DNA from: Spirochaeta sp. UBA5339
GTDB lineage: Bacteria > Spirochaetota > Spirochaetia > DSM-2461
Direction of reading: 5' to 3'
Assembly: GCA_002408085.1 (NCBI GenBank)
Contig: DHQL01000020.1
Span: 924-64,923, forward strand
Length of the DNA stretch: 64,000 nt
In this document: positions 25,276 to 33,943 of the stretch, one piece after another
Layout of the letters: the number at the start of each line of letters is the position of its first letter
Numbering within the stretch: the stretch's first letter is position 1
Notes under the pieces: generated by a model
Database searches by the model: none
What the model was told of the DNA's origin: nothing
The model's input: only the letters and a program-made list of their open reading frames with translations
Made by a program: the position numbers and the translations under genes

Positions 25276-26131
25276 TTCTAAGCTGCTCCCTCACTTTCTC
25301 CAGTGAATCCTTCATTTCTACTACAATCCTGCCGATCTCCACAAGGGTGTTTTTTGAGCCGATTGTGTTTACTTCGCGGTTTATCTCCTGACAGAGAAAG
25401 TCCAGTTTCTTGCCCACTGCTTCACTGCCCGATGCGATGGAGCGGAATCCCTCAAAATGGGTGGTCAGCCTCTGAAGCTCCTCATTAATATCGAAGCGGA
25501 CCACCTGTACGGCGATCTCTGCAAGAATACGGCTCTCATCGGCCTTGCCCTGCACAACCTCTTCAAACTTCTCTTTAAGAGTGGTTGTGATCTGTTCCTG
25601 CATACGGGGAGCGTGTTCCCTGACCTTATCCAGGCACTCCTCAAGAAAACCGATCTGACCCAGGATGTCCTTCTCCGTCTCCGCACCCTCTGCGGCCCGG
25701 GAGCTGTTGACCTGTTCCAGAACATCCCTAAAGAGGGGTTCCAGAATCTCATAGATGGCATCCAGGTCCCGGTTCTTCTCTGTCTTGATCACCCCTTCCA
25801 TGGAGAGGATGTGGCCCAGGGAGAGATCGCCTGAGATTCCGGCCAGTCCCTGCACCTCTCTCAGGGTCTCAGCATAGGACTGCACTGCAGCCTTGTCCAC
25901 GGAAAGACTCAGGTCCTCTTCCAGCTCCTTCATCCGGAGGTAGACCTCCACACGACCCCTCTTGATGGCCGAACCGATCAGGGAGCGGACCTTTCCTTCC
26001 AGGGGAGAGAGGGGGCTGGGAAGGTTCAGGATAAGATCCATATACCTGTTGTTGTAGGTTTTCACCTCCAGGGAGAACCGGATCTTCCCGTCCTGATACT
26101 CCTTATAGCCGTAACCGGTCATGCTGATCAT
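25265..26131 (-). CDS. yicC: YicC/YloC-type endoribonuclease
   Basis: Protein of 288 residues with the N-terminal MTGYGYKEYQ and EVKTYNNRYMDL motifs and the C-terminal DUF1732 block ending FLCQEINREVNTIGSKN, the two halves of the YicC family. Members act as endoribonucleases that influence small-RNA turnover in E. coli and B. subtilis; a stress role here is inference. It overlaps murC by 4 bases upstream and the CMP kinase-like gene by 11 bases downstream. Confidence 0.93.
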   Translation of the reverse strand: MISMTGYGYKEYQDGKIRFSLEVKTYNNRYMDLILNLPSPLSPLEGKVRSLIGSAIKRGRVEVYLRMKELEEDLSLSVDKAAVQSYAETLREVQGLAGISGDLSLGHILSMEGVIKTEKNRDLDAIYEILEPLFRDVLEQVNSSRAAEGAETEKDILGQIGFLEECLDKVREHAPRMQEQITTTLKEKFEEVVQGKADESRILAEIAVQVVRFDINEELQRLTTHFEGFRSIASGSEAVGKKLDFLCQEINREVNTIGSKNTLVEIGRIVVEMKDSLEKVREQLRNVE

Positions 26132-27600
26132 GATGCGTCTCCTTTCAGTATATCCATCAGACTCCGTCCCAGGTGCCAGTTGTCTCCGGCCCCCATGGTC
26201 ACAAAGAGGTCACCCTCTTTCAGGGACTCTGCAAGGTAGCCCAGGGCGTCTTCAGGTTCATTGTAGTATTTTACATTTGTATGGTTTTCACAGGTCTTCA
26301 TATAAAGGTCCTCTCCTGTGATGGTCCCGCTGAATTTCTCACGGGCCGAGGCGTAGATCTTATGGAGGATGACCTCATCGGCAGGTCCGAAGGAGGCGGC
26401 AAACTCATCCAGAAGAGCCGCGGTGCGTGAGTAGGTATGGGACATAAAGTCCACCACAAGACGGCGGCCGGGATAGAACTCTTTAATACCCTGCAGGGTC
26501 TTGCTGATGGCCGAGGGGTGATGGCCGTAGTCATCCATAACCAGGATGCCCCTTTCCTCGCCGACAATCTCGGCCCGGCGGCGGCTTCCTGTAAAGTTGT
26601 AGATTCCCTCTTCCAGGGCCTTCAGCTGGGCGGAATCCGGTGCGGCGGCCCCAGTTTCGCCTCCTGATACAAGGCCGAGACTCTCCATCTGGTCCAGAAC
26701 CAGCAGCAGGGCTGCAGCGGCATCCTGAATCACATGGTCACCGGGAATACGGATGCGGAAAAGGACATCAAGAGATCCCAGACGGAAAGCGTTCTCTCCT
26801 GTCCGGCCTGAGGCAGTCTTGACAATACGGCCGGCACCCTCGGCTTCAAAGCCGTAGGGAATCATCTTCAGATCGGGCCGCTTATCCTTCATCCGGGCGG
26901 CAGTCCGGGCGGCTCCATCCTCATCGGAGCAGTAGATAAGGGTTCCCCCCTTCGGGAGGGTATCGATGTAGGAGCAGAAGGCGTCCTCCACATCGGCCTC
27001 ATCCCTGAAGTAGTCCAGATGGTCCGCCTCAACAGAGGTCAGGATCATTCTGTCTGGAGAAAAGTACATAAAGTGGCGGCGGTACTCACAGGTCTCAGCC
27101 AGGAAAAAGCTGTTTCCCTGCACCAGTGTGGAGCGGTTGCCGAAGGCGGGAACGGCGCTTCCCACAAGAACCGTTCCCTGAAGCCCCAGGGACTGAACCA
27201 GGGTACCGCAGAGGGCGGTGGTGGTTGTCTTGCCGTGAACTCCGGCCACAGAGGCGGCGGGGAGATCCCGGGAGAGAAGGCCCAGGGCTTCGGGATAGAG
27301 AAGCACCGGAATGCCCCGTTCCAGAAGAAGGGCCACTTCTTCATGGTCCTCACCGTAGGCCGCCGAACGTACGGCAAAGTCCGCATCACCGGGAACCTGG
27401 TCAGCCGAGAAACCTCTGAAATAGGGAATATTCAGGTCCTGCAGAACCCGGTCGGTATAGAACTCCTCGTCCACATCGCTTCCGGAGACATCAAGACCCC
27501 TTGAGCGGAAAATTTCGGCCAGGGCGCACATACCTGTGCCCTTGATGCCGATCATATATACTTTCTGTCCTGTAGAGACTTTAAATGACTTGTCGATCAT
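26128..27600 (-). CDS. murC: UDP-N-acetylmuramate ligase (MurC type)
   Basis: ATP-dependent Mur ligase adding the first amino acid (L-Ala) to UDP-MurNAc in the cytoplasm. It has the N-terminal Rossmann YMIGIKGTGMCALAEIF, the P-loop VAGVHGKTTTTALCG, and DDYGHHPSAI. The frame extends to an ATG at 27657, but I start at ATG 27600 (490 residues), where family similarity begins; no clear ribosome site marks either. Mpl, the recycling ligase, is a related alternative, but the GxHGKT and GHHP patterns fit MurC. Confidence 0.87.
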   Translation of the reverse strand: MIDKSFKVSTGQKVYMIGIKGTGMCALAEIFRSRGLDVSGSDVDEEFYTDRVLQDLNIPYFRGFSADQVPGDADFAVRSAAYGEDHEEVALLLERGIPVLLYPEALGLLSRDLPAASVAGVHGKTTTTALCGTLVQSLGLQGTVLVGSAVPAFGNRSTLVQGNSFFLAETCEYRRHFMYFSPDRMILTSVEADHLDYFRDEADVEDAFCSYIDTLPKGGTLIYCSDEDGAARTAARMKDKRPDLKMIPYGFEAEGAGRIVKTASGRTGENAFRLGSLDVLFRIRIPGDHVIQDAAAALLLVLDQMESLGLVSGGETGAAAPDSAQLKALEEGIYNFTGSRRRAEIVGEERGILVMDDYGHHPSAISKTLQGIKEFYPGRRLVVDFMSHTYSRTAALLDEFAASFGPADEVILHKIYASAREKFSGTITGEDLYMKTCENHTNVKYYNEPEDALGYLAESLKEGDLFVTMGAGDNWHLGRSLMDILKGDAS

Positions 27601-27714
27601 AGGGCACATCATATAGGGAGGGGGCCGGAAAAGCAAGTTAGGCCCCGGCAGGAACAAGGAGCGGGGAGCCGGAAATCCGGGACTGTGCCGAACATGACCG
27701 GGGAGAGGAGGGGA

Positions 27715-29025
27715 TCAGTAGTAGAGAAGCAGCTCACGCCAGGCCAAATACTCCTCGGCCAGCATGGAAAAGCTGTTGATCTTCGCCTGCTCCCAGGCAA
27801 GACGGGCATCCTCAACCTCGGCCTCCGAGTAGTCCCCCAGGGACATAAGAAACTCATACTCCTCATAGAGATCCTTTGCCTGCTCCTCCTCGATCTCCGC
27901 CAGGGAGCGGTTCTGCTCCGTATTTTCCAGGGCGATCAGAGCCTGCTGCAGGGTAAGACGGCTCTCCATCTCCGCCTGTACTGCCTCAAGCCGGGACTGC
28001 TCGACCTCCTGTCTGCTTAAGGACCTTTCGGTTGGCTGAAAATCCTCCAGGGAGAAGGAAAGTTCCACCCCCGCTTCCCATGTGGCGGTTTCCGAACTGC
28101 CGCCGGTCATATCGGGAATATTAAGAGTTCCTGTAACGCTCAGGTCGGGGTCAAAGAGCCAGGTATCCTTCAGGTCTGCCTCGCTGCTCTCAAGACTCTT
28201 CAAAGCCGAGGTCACAGAATAGACCCCGGAGGAATCGGCCCCTTCGGGATCGATCCCGGACTTCAGATTTTCCAGGGCGGCGGACAGGTCCTTGTAGGAG
28301 ATCTGTGAGATGGAGGCCGTATCAAGGTCGGCGCTCAGGATCTGCAGAAGGCCCGACTCGGCGGAACGCAGATCCTTCTGCCCCGAGGAGAGGGTGGTCC
28401 TGGCCTCGGTCCACTCCATCAGGGCGTCCCTTACATCATCCAGTGTGGACTCCCCCGCCTCATACCGGATCTTCTCATCCCTGTAAACCTCCTCCTTGAC
28501 GGCAACCACCTCCCTCTGCACATCCGACTGACGGCGGGTGCTCATCCAGACAAGGGCTGCCGAAAGGGCCTGGTTCTGAATATCCAGGGCCAGCTCCTCC
28601 GCATAGAGCAGGGCTGTGTCATACTGAATATTCGACTGTTTCCGGTCCGATGAGTGGTAGAGGGGACTGAAGGTCATACCCAGCTCTCCGCTGTAGTCAT
28701 CGCTGATGGTGGCACTCAGTGCCAGCTGATCGATCAGGGGCAGGGAGACCCCTGCTTTGGCGGACCACTCATTGCTTCCGGAATCCTCTTCGGCATAGCC
28801 GGAACTGAAGCTGAAGGATGTTTCATCCAGCTTGATAATACCATCCAGATCATTTCGTGCAGTCAGTACGTCCAGCAGGGCCCTCTGGTAGTCGGTGCTG
28901 TGTTCAAGGGCATAGCTGCCGATATCGTCCAGACTCTCAAGACTCTGGGCTCTTGCAGCCGTCAGAGCTGAAACAAGAAGTGCCGCCGTTAGAATCCGGT
29001 GGAGGAGCTTGTGAAATACTCTCAT
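27715..29025 (-). CDS. TolC-family outer-membrane efflux protein
   Basis: Protein of 436 residues with signal peptide (HRILTAALLVSALTAARAQ) and two long, mainly helical halves rich in Ala, Leu, Gln and Glu, typical of the outer-membrane factor family that forms the exit channel. It is the last gene of a five-gene exporter operon (adaptor, ATPase, two permeases, TolC), one base after the upstream permease. Confidence 0.88.
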   Translation of the reverse strand: MRVFHKLLHRILTAALLVSALTAARAQSLESLDDIGSYALEHSTDYQRALLDVLTARNDLDGIIKLDETSFSFSSGYAEEDSGSNEWSAKAGVSLPLIDQLALSATISDDYSGELGMTFSPLYHSSDRKQSNIQYDTALLYAEELALDIQNQALSAALVWMSTRRQSDVQREVVAVKEEVYRDEKIRYEAGESTLDDVRDALMEWTEARTTLSSGQKDLRSAESGLLQILSADLDTASISQISYKDLSAALENLKSGIDPEGADSSGVYSVTSALKSLESSEADLKDTWLFDPDLSVTGTLNIPDMTGGSSETATWEAGVELSFSLEDFQPTERSLSRQEVEQSRLEAVQAEMESRLTLQQALIALENTEQNRSLAEIEEEQAKDLYEEYEFLMSLGDYSEAEVEDARLAWEQAKINSFSMLAEEYLAWRELLLYY

Positions 29026-29026
29026 C

Positions 29027-30343
29027 CTACACCTCCCTCAGGGTTTCGGAGATATTTCCCTTCACCGCTGACAGGGAGGGCAGCAGCCCCAGAACTCCTC
29101 CAAATAGAACAGCCAGGAGAACACCCTTTAAGACAGGCATCAGACGGATACCCGCAGCCTCTGAAAACTGGTCGGACACCTCCCCCACAAGGGGGGAGAG
29201 GGTGCTGAGAACCGGGCCCGACAGAATTATGGCCAGCACAACGCCGATCAGGGCACCCGTAAGACTGAGCATCAGGGACCAGAGCCAGAACTCCTTGACC
29301 ACATCCTGTTGGGAGGCCCCCAGGGCCCGCTCCAGGGCGATATCCTTGCGCCGGTTCAGGGCCTCCACCACCATAATGCTGAAGATTCCCAGTGAACTGG
29401 TCAGCAGCAGGACGATCCCGAGAAGGGAGAGGGAGACAGAGAAGACATTCACCGACTGCCGGAGTTCCTCCATATAGGTGGAGCTTCCCCTTGTGGACCC
29501 CTCCCAGCTGACGATGGAGATATCATCGCCGTAGTTTGATGTCAGAGCCTGACGGATGGAGGCTGATATCTTCTCAACAGACCGCCCCCTTGCCTTGAGG
29601 ACGAACTTTCCCGCCGCCATATCGAGCATCATCTGCCTGTTTCCTCCGGCAGAGAGAAGGGCCGTATAGGGATAGATCAGATCGGCGATGCCGTAGGAGC
29701 GCCTGGAGACCTCACCGGGAGACCGGTATACACCGGTCACCTGAAGCTGCTGCACCACGTTCTGTTCCCGGCTGCGGCTCCCGGGGCCGCCCCTCATCAT
29801 GGCTTCACCGGGAGGCTGAATCCACCGGCCCACTGCCTCTTCGACAGAGCCGTAGAGGAGTTCAGCCATCTCGCTGCTGATCCAGACCTTTTTGAAGCCG
29901 GAGCTGAAGTCCTCGTCGCTCATGGGAACTCCCGCCACAAGTTCCAGAGAGAACACGTCAAAGTAGGCGGGAGCCGTACCGATGGCGCTTCTCAGGTTCC
30001 AGGAGCTTCCCTCGGATGTTATGGTGTCGAAACGGGCTTCCGCAATGGGCACCGCCGCCTCCACCTCTTCGATATCACTGACAACCACAGATGGTGCGTT
30101 CGAGTCCAACTCGGAAGGGCGGATCATTTCTATATCCCCGGAGCTGTCCCACTCTCCGTTTGCCACATAGATGATGACTCCGTCAGAATCCATCTCCCTG
30201 GTAATCTGCTCCTCCAGAACAAGACCGGCAGAGCTTGTAAGTATAAGGATGCCCGTTCCCAGAGCCACGGCCCCCAGGGTCATAATGATCTTCAGTGGAG
30301 AACCGGACCAGTTCCTGACAAGCATATTGATAAATTTCTTCAT
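29027..30343 (-). CDS. MacB-type ABC transporter permease (second copy)
   Basis: Permease of 438 residues with the MacB/FtsX layout: one N-terminal helix (MTLGAVALGTGILILTSSAG), a large periplasmic domain and three C-terminal helices (GIVLLLTSSLGIFSIMVVEAL, LWSLMLSLTGALIGVVLAIIL, GVLLAVLFGGVLGLLPSLSAV). RRKDIALERALGASQQDVVKEF is the coupling helix to the ATPase. It pairs with the other permease to form a heterodimer. It begins 17 bases after that gene. Confidence 0.92.
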   Translation of the reverse strand: MKKFINMLVRNWSGSPLKIIMTLGAVALGTGILILTSSAGLVLEEQITREMDSDGVIIYVANGEWDSSGDIEMIRPSELDSNAPSVVVSDIEEVEAAVPIAEARFDTITSEGSSWNLRSAIGTAPAYFDVFSLELVAGVPMSDEDFSSGFKKVWISSEMAELLYGSVEEAVGRWIQPPGEAMMRGGPGSRSREQNVVQQLQVTGVYRSPGEVSRRSYGIADLIYPYTALLSAGGNRQMMLDMAAGKFVLKARGRSVEKISASIRQALTSNYGDDISIVSWEGSTRGSSTYMEELRQSVNVFSVSLSLLGIVLLLTSSLGIFSIMVVEALNRRKDIALERALGASQQDVVKEFWLWSLMLSLTGALIGVVLAIILSGPVLSTLSPLVGEVSDQFSEAAGIRLMPVLKGVLLAVLFGGVLGLLPSLSAVKGNISETLREV

Positions 30344-30360
30344 AATATTTTCCTTTGGCC

Positions 30361-31815
30361 TCAGGCGGCCCTCATGGCCAGGGCCGGATCGATTCTGCTG
30401 AACTGCCGTGCCGGCAGAAGTCCGAAGCTAAGGGTCAGCAGGGCTGAAAGGAGTACCCCGAGAAGGGTAAAGGCCCAGGTTCCTCCGTCAATTCCCAGGG
30501 AGGACTGCATATAGTTTCCCAGGGGCAGGGAAATAATCATTCCGGCCAGCGCCCCTGCCATGGTGATAACCAGAGACTCCAGGGCAAAAAGTTTTGCAAT
30601 TCGGGAACGGGATGCTCCCAGGGCCATAAGAATACCCACATGCTTCTTCATCCTCATGGAACGGCTCATCAGAATATTGGACACATTCACAGAGGCGATA
30701 AAGAGCCCCGACAGGGACAGAAACATAATCAACAGGGCCAGGCCGGTGTTTCGGCTGATCAGCTGCTGAGCCTCGGCCCGGGGATTGGAGATAACAATCT
30801 GCTGCTCTCCAAACTGCCTGGTAAACCACTCCTGCAGCTGTAATGCAGTCTCATCCAGCTTTTCCGGATCACTGACGGAGAACCGGAGCTGAGTGTTCAT
30901 TACGCTCCGGCGGAAGTCCCCTCCCCCGCTGCTTCTATAGGGTTCGAAGAAGACTTCATCCTGCTCACCAGACTCCAGAACACCAATAATGGTGACAAGC
31001 CCCTCCCGGGTCAGTATCTGCTTTCCGATAAGGGAGTCCGGTTCATCCCCCTCCTCCAGAAAGCTTAAGGCAAGCTCATGGCCCAGAACGGCAATGGAGG
31101 AGCTGCCTGTCATATCCTGCTGTGAGAAGAAGCTGCCTGCCGCCACATCAACACCGGAGGCGGAAAAGAACTCGGGAGTGACCTTGTATCCCCTGGCCTC
31201 TTCCAGTTCGGAGATCAGGATGCTGCTCTCTGCGGCCATTGCAGCCAGGTCCTCTTCGGAGTACTGTTCAGGCCGCCCGGGAGGCTCTTCCCCTCCGGGA
31301 CTACCTCCGGGTGCTCCTTCGGGAGCCGCTCCAGGATCGCCCCCGGAGGCTTCGAGTGCTGGAGCACTCTCAGAAGCATCACCAGCGGGAGGGGCACCAA
31401 AATCCCCCTCAGGGGGGGCCTGTGCGGCAAACTGGGCCCTCATGGCCTGCTCCCGGGAGATGGACTCTTCGTTGATAAAACTCATTCGACTGTAGTTCTG
31501 CACATAGGCGTAGTTAACGGCGGGAACCAGGCCGGCGGCATCCAGGTCGGCGGAGGTGAGAACCGCATTCTCCTGAACCGGGCGCAGACTGACGGGTTCG
31601 GTCATATCATCTGCCTCGCCGACAGAACTGACAACGATCTCCCTGTAGGTGGGAGATTCCAGAGTCTTCCGGCCGCTGGAAATTGTATTGGCCAGCAGAG
31701 CGATTCCCGAAGAGGCTGCTCCGATTCCCAGGGCCACGGCGATAATCAGCAGCCCCGACTCCATAAAACGGTCCGTAAACCGACGGCTCAGGATTTTTGC
31801 TGTTTCGCTATGCAC
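30361..31815 (-). CDS. MacB-type ABC transporter permease with Pro/Gly/Ala-rich insert
   Basis: Permease of 484 residues with the MacB topology: N-terminal helix (GLLIIAVALGIGAASSGIALL), periplasmic domain and three C-terminal helices, with RMKKHVGILMALGASRSRIAK as the ATPase contact. The periplasmic domain carries an unusual insert at about residues 132-183 made almost only of Ala, Pro, Gly, Glu and Ser. The GTG at 31815 is preferred over the ATG at 31848: AGGAGGT lies 5 bases before it and the overlap with the ATPase stop is then 8 bases. Confidence 0.91.
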   Translation of the reverse strand: MHSETAKILSRRFTDRFMESGLLIIAVALGIGAASSGIALLANTISSGRKTLESPTYREIVVSSVGEADDMTEPVSLRPVQENAVLTSADLDAAGLVPAVNYAYVQNYSRMSFINEESISREQAMRAQFAAQAPPEGDFGAPPAGDASESAPALEASGGDPGAAPEGAPGGSPGGEEPPGRPEQYSEEDLAAMAAESSILISELEEARGYKVTPEFFSASGVDVAAGSFFSQQDMTGSSSIAVLGHELALSFLEEGDEPDSLIGKQILTREGLVTIIGVLESGEQDEVFFEPYRSSGGGDFRRSVMNTQLRFSVSDPEKLDETALQLQEWFTRQFGEQQIVISNPRAEAQQLISRNTGLALLIMFLSLSGLFIASVNVSNILMSRSMRMKKHVGILMALGASRSRIAKLFALESLVITMAGALAGMIISLPLGNYMQSSLGIDGGTWAFTLLGVLLSALLTLSFGLLPARQFSRIDPALAMRAA

Positions 31816-32491
31816 GGACCACCTCCTGTTCGGGCAGGAGAACTCCATCCTTAAGACGGATCACACGATCGGCCCTCTCCCCCTGGGCTGGGTTGTGGGT
31901 AACCATAACCACTGTAACTCCCTTGCGGTTGAATCCCTCGAGGATCTGCATAATCTCCTCCCCCTTGTCCGAGGGAAGGTTTCCGGTTGGTTCATCGGCC
32001 AGAATCAGATCGGGATCGTTGGACAGGGCCCTGGCAATGGCCACACGCTGCTGCTCTCCACCGCTCATCATGGTGGGAAGATGGGTCATCCTGTGTTCCA
32101 GTCCCACCTCGGCCAGAAGATCCCTGGCCCGGTCCTTTCTTCTGGTCCAGGGAACGCCCGCATAGGACATGGGGAGCATCACATTTTCAAGGGCGCTGAG
32201 CTCGGGAAAAAGGTTGAAGCTCTGAAAGATAAAGCCGAAGTGCTGGTTGCGGATGCGGGCCTGCTCCCTGTCGGGGAGGGAGGTTATATCGTAATCCTCA
32301 AGATAGTACTGCCCCGAACTGATGGTGTCCAGAATTCCCAGAATATGCATCAGTGTGGACTTCCCGGAACCCGAGGGGCCCATAATCGCCGCGTAGTCTC
32401 CCCGGCCTATCTCCAGGGAGACATCCTTCAGGGCGCTGACCTTTGTCTCGCCCAGATCGTATTCCTTGTTAATATTTGTCAAACGTATCAC
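31808..32491 (-). CDS. MacB/LolD-type ABC transporter ATPase
   Basis: ATPase of 227 residues with Walker A IMGPSGSGKSTLMH, Q-loop, signature MSGGEQQRVAIARAL, Walker B DLILADEPTGNLP and the H-loop VVMVTHNP. The DEPTGNL form marks the MacB/LolD/Lpt-like subgroup used for lipoprotein release and peptide or drug export. It is coupled to the downstream permease by an 8-base overlap and follows the adaptor gene by 12 bases. Confidence 0.94.
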   Translation of the reverse strand: MIRLTNINKEYDLGETKVSALKDVSLEIGRGDYAAIMGPSGSGKSTLMHILGILDTISSGQYYLEDYDITSLPDREQARIRNQHFGFIFQSFNLFPELSALENVMLPMSYAGVPWTRRKDRARDLLAEVGLEHRMTHLPTMMSGGEQQRVAIARALSNDPDLILADEPTGNLPSDKGEEIMQILEGFNRKGVTVVMVTHNPAQGERADRVIRLKDGVLLPEQEVVRA

Positions 32492-32503
32492 TTCTTTGCT
32501 CCT

Positions 32504-33796
32504 TTACTTAAGCAGGACCTCATCCTGATCGATATAGTTCTGATAGCTTCCGGTGATTACCTCATCTCCCGCCTTCAGACCACTGATAATTTCAACACTG
32601 TTTCCCTGTATGTCCCCGATAACAACCTTTGTCTTAACCGCCCTGTTTCCGTCTATCACATAGGCGTACTTCTGGTTCCCCGTGGTCAGCCAGGAGCCCC
32701 TGGGAAGTGTCAGAACTCCGTCCTGCACATCCAGGGTAATCGAGGCCACCGCCGATGCTCCGGGGGTCAGGGTCAGATCCGTATCGGGACGGGCCCGGAC
32801 GGTGATCATGGCCGACAGCCCGTCGGTGTCCATGGTGGCGATCTTGCCGATTTTCGTAATCTCCGCCTTCATGGAGCCTGTTCCTATGGTCACCGTCATG
32901 GTTCCTCCAATCTCAAGGAGCCCCGCATACTGCTCATACACATCAAAATCGATATATACATCGCTGCGGTCGGCCACCACAAAGAGGGAGTCAGACTGTT
33001 CGATAAGGCTGCTCTTGATGGCCAGATCCTCATTGAGACTGAGAACCTCACCGCTGATGGGACTCTTGATGCGGTTCTCTTCGATATCCTCTTCCACGGC
33101 GGCAATATTGACCTGAAGCTGATTGATCGCAGCCTGCTGTTTCCTGAGATCGATGTCCTTTGAAACAGCAGCCTCTTCCAGCTCCGCCCGGGCATCCTCA
33201 AGCTGCTCGGTATAGTCTTCCAGGGTATCCAGGGCCGTCTCATAATCGCTCTGCCGGGAGCTCTTCAGTTCCGCCAGGGCCTTCATGGCATCGGCATCCT
33301 CCCGGGCCTCTTCCACATCCCTCTCCAGACGGCTTACAGACCTTGTCAGGGATGCGATGGTAAAGTCGGCGCTTTTTTCAAGGCTTTCCAGTTCAATGAC
33401 AGCCTGTTTGTAGCTCAGGGTCAGGTCATCGAGCTCATCATCAAGGTCGGGTACATCCAGTACCGCCAGAATATCCTCGGGGTTAATCTGGTCTCCCTCA
33501 CTGGCGATAAGCTCGCTGGCGTAGGCATCCATGGTGCTGACGATTTCAACCTGTGTCGGCAGCACCACGGTTCCGCTTGCCTCGGTGGTGGACACGAAAG
33601 TCCCTGCCTTTACCACAGAGCTCTCATAACTTTTTATGCTGTAACTGTCGGGCTTTGCCGAAGTCCAGAGAAAAAGTACCGCCCCGGAAGCCAGGAGAAG
33701 AAAAACTACCACTCCCAGATACCGGCGTCTCTTTTTCTCTTTTGAGGTCTTCGGTTTAACCTCCTCAATCTGAATAATCTTTTTTTCGGGATTCAT
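32504..33796 (-). CDS. MacA-type periplasmic adaptor (HlyD/MFP family)
   Basis: Membrane-fusion protein of 430 residues: one N-terminal anchor helix (RYLGVVVFLLLASGAVLFLW), a lipoyl half (TEASGTVVLPTQVEIVS), a long helical hairpin at about 100-240 rich in Glu/Ala/Leu, the second lipoyl half (NRIKSPISGEVLSLNEDLAIK) and beta-barrel. It would link the two permeases to TolC. First gene of the exporter operon; a two-component system is encoded divergently 147 bases away. Confidence 0.91.
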   Translation of the reverse strand: MNPEKKIIQIEEVKPKTSKEKKRRRYLGVVVFLLLASGAVLFLWTSAKPDSYSIKSYESSVVKAGTFVSTTEASGTVVLPTQVEIVSTMDAYASELIASEGDQINPEDILAVLDVPDLDDELDDLTLSYKQAVIELESLEKSADFTIASLTRSVSRLERDVEEAREDADAMKALAELKSSRQSDYETALDTLEDYTEQLEDARAELEEAAVSKDIDLRKQQAAINQLQVNIAAVEEDIEENRIKSPISGEVLSLNEDLAIKSSLIEQSDSLFVVADRSDVYIDFDVYEQYAGLLEIGGTMTVTIGTGSMKAEITKIGKIATMDTDGLSAMITVRARPDTDLTLTPGASAVASITLDVQDGVLTLPRGSWLTTGNQKYAYVIDGNRAVKTKVVIGDIQGNSVEIISGLKAGDEVITGSYQNYIDQDEVLLK

Positions 33797-33856
33797 CCTG
33801 TTTCATCCTCCGATTCCAAATTTAGAAAAAAGAGATATGACTTTGGTGAACTGGGG

Positions 33857-33883
33857 GTAAAAGAAATGTAAACTATGTAAAAG
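33857..33883. promoter_or_regulatory. Direct repeats in the divergent promoter region
   Basis: GTAAAAG (33857-33863), GTAAAC (33868-33873) and GTAAAAG (33877-33883) are spaced 11 and 9 bases apart, about one helical turn. Such tandem sites suit an OmpR-type response regulator; the one encoded next door is the obvious candidate for controlling the exporter. No strong -10/-35 pair was assigned. Confidence 0.4.
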
Positions 33884-33943
33884 ATGGTATTTCTGAAGAG
33901 CTTTTTATGGAAAGTGGAAGGAATTAAAAGTTAGGATGGGTCT

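Noticed and set aside
31649..33163. 504-residue plus-strand open frame
   Set aside because: Antisense to the ABC ATPase and adaptor genes, which have full family motifs; the plus-strand translation shows no family pattern.
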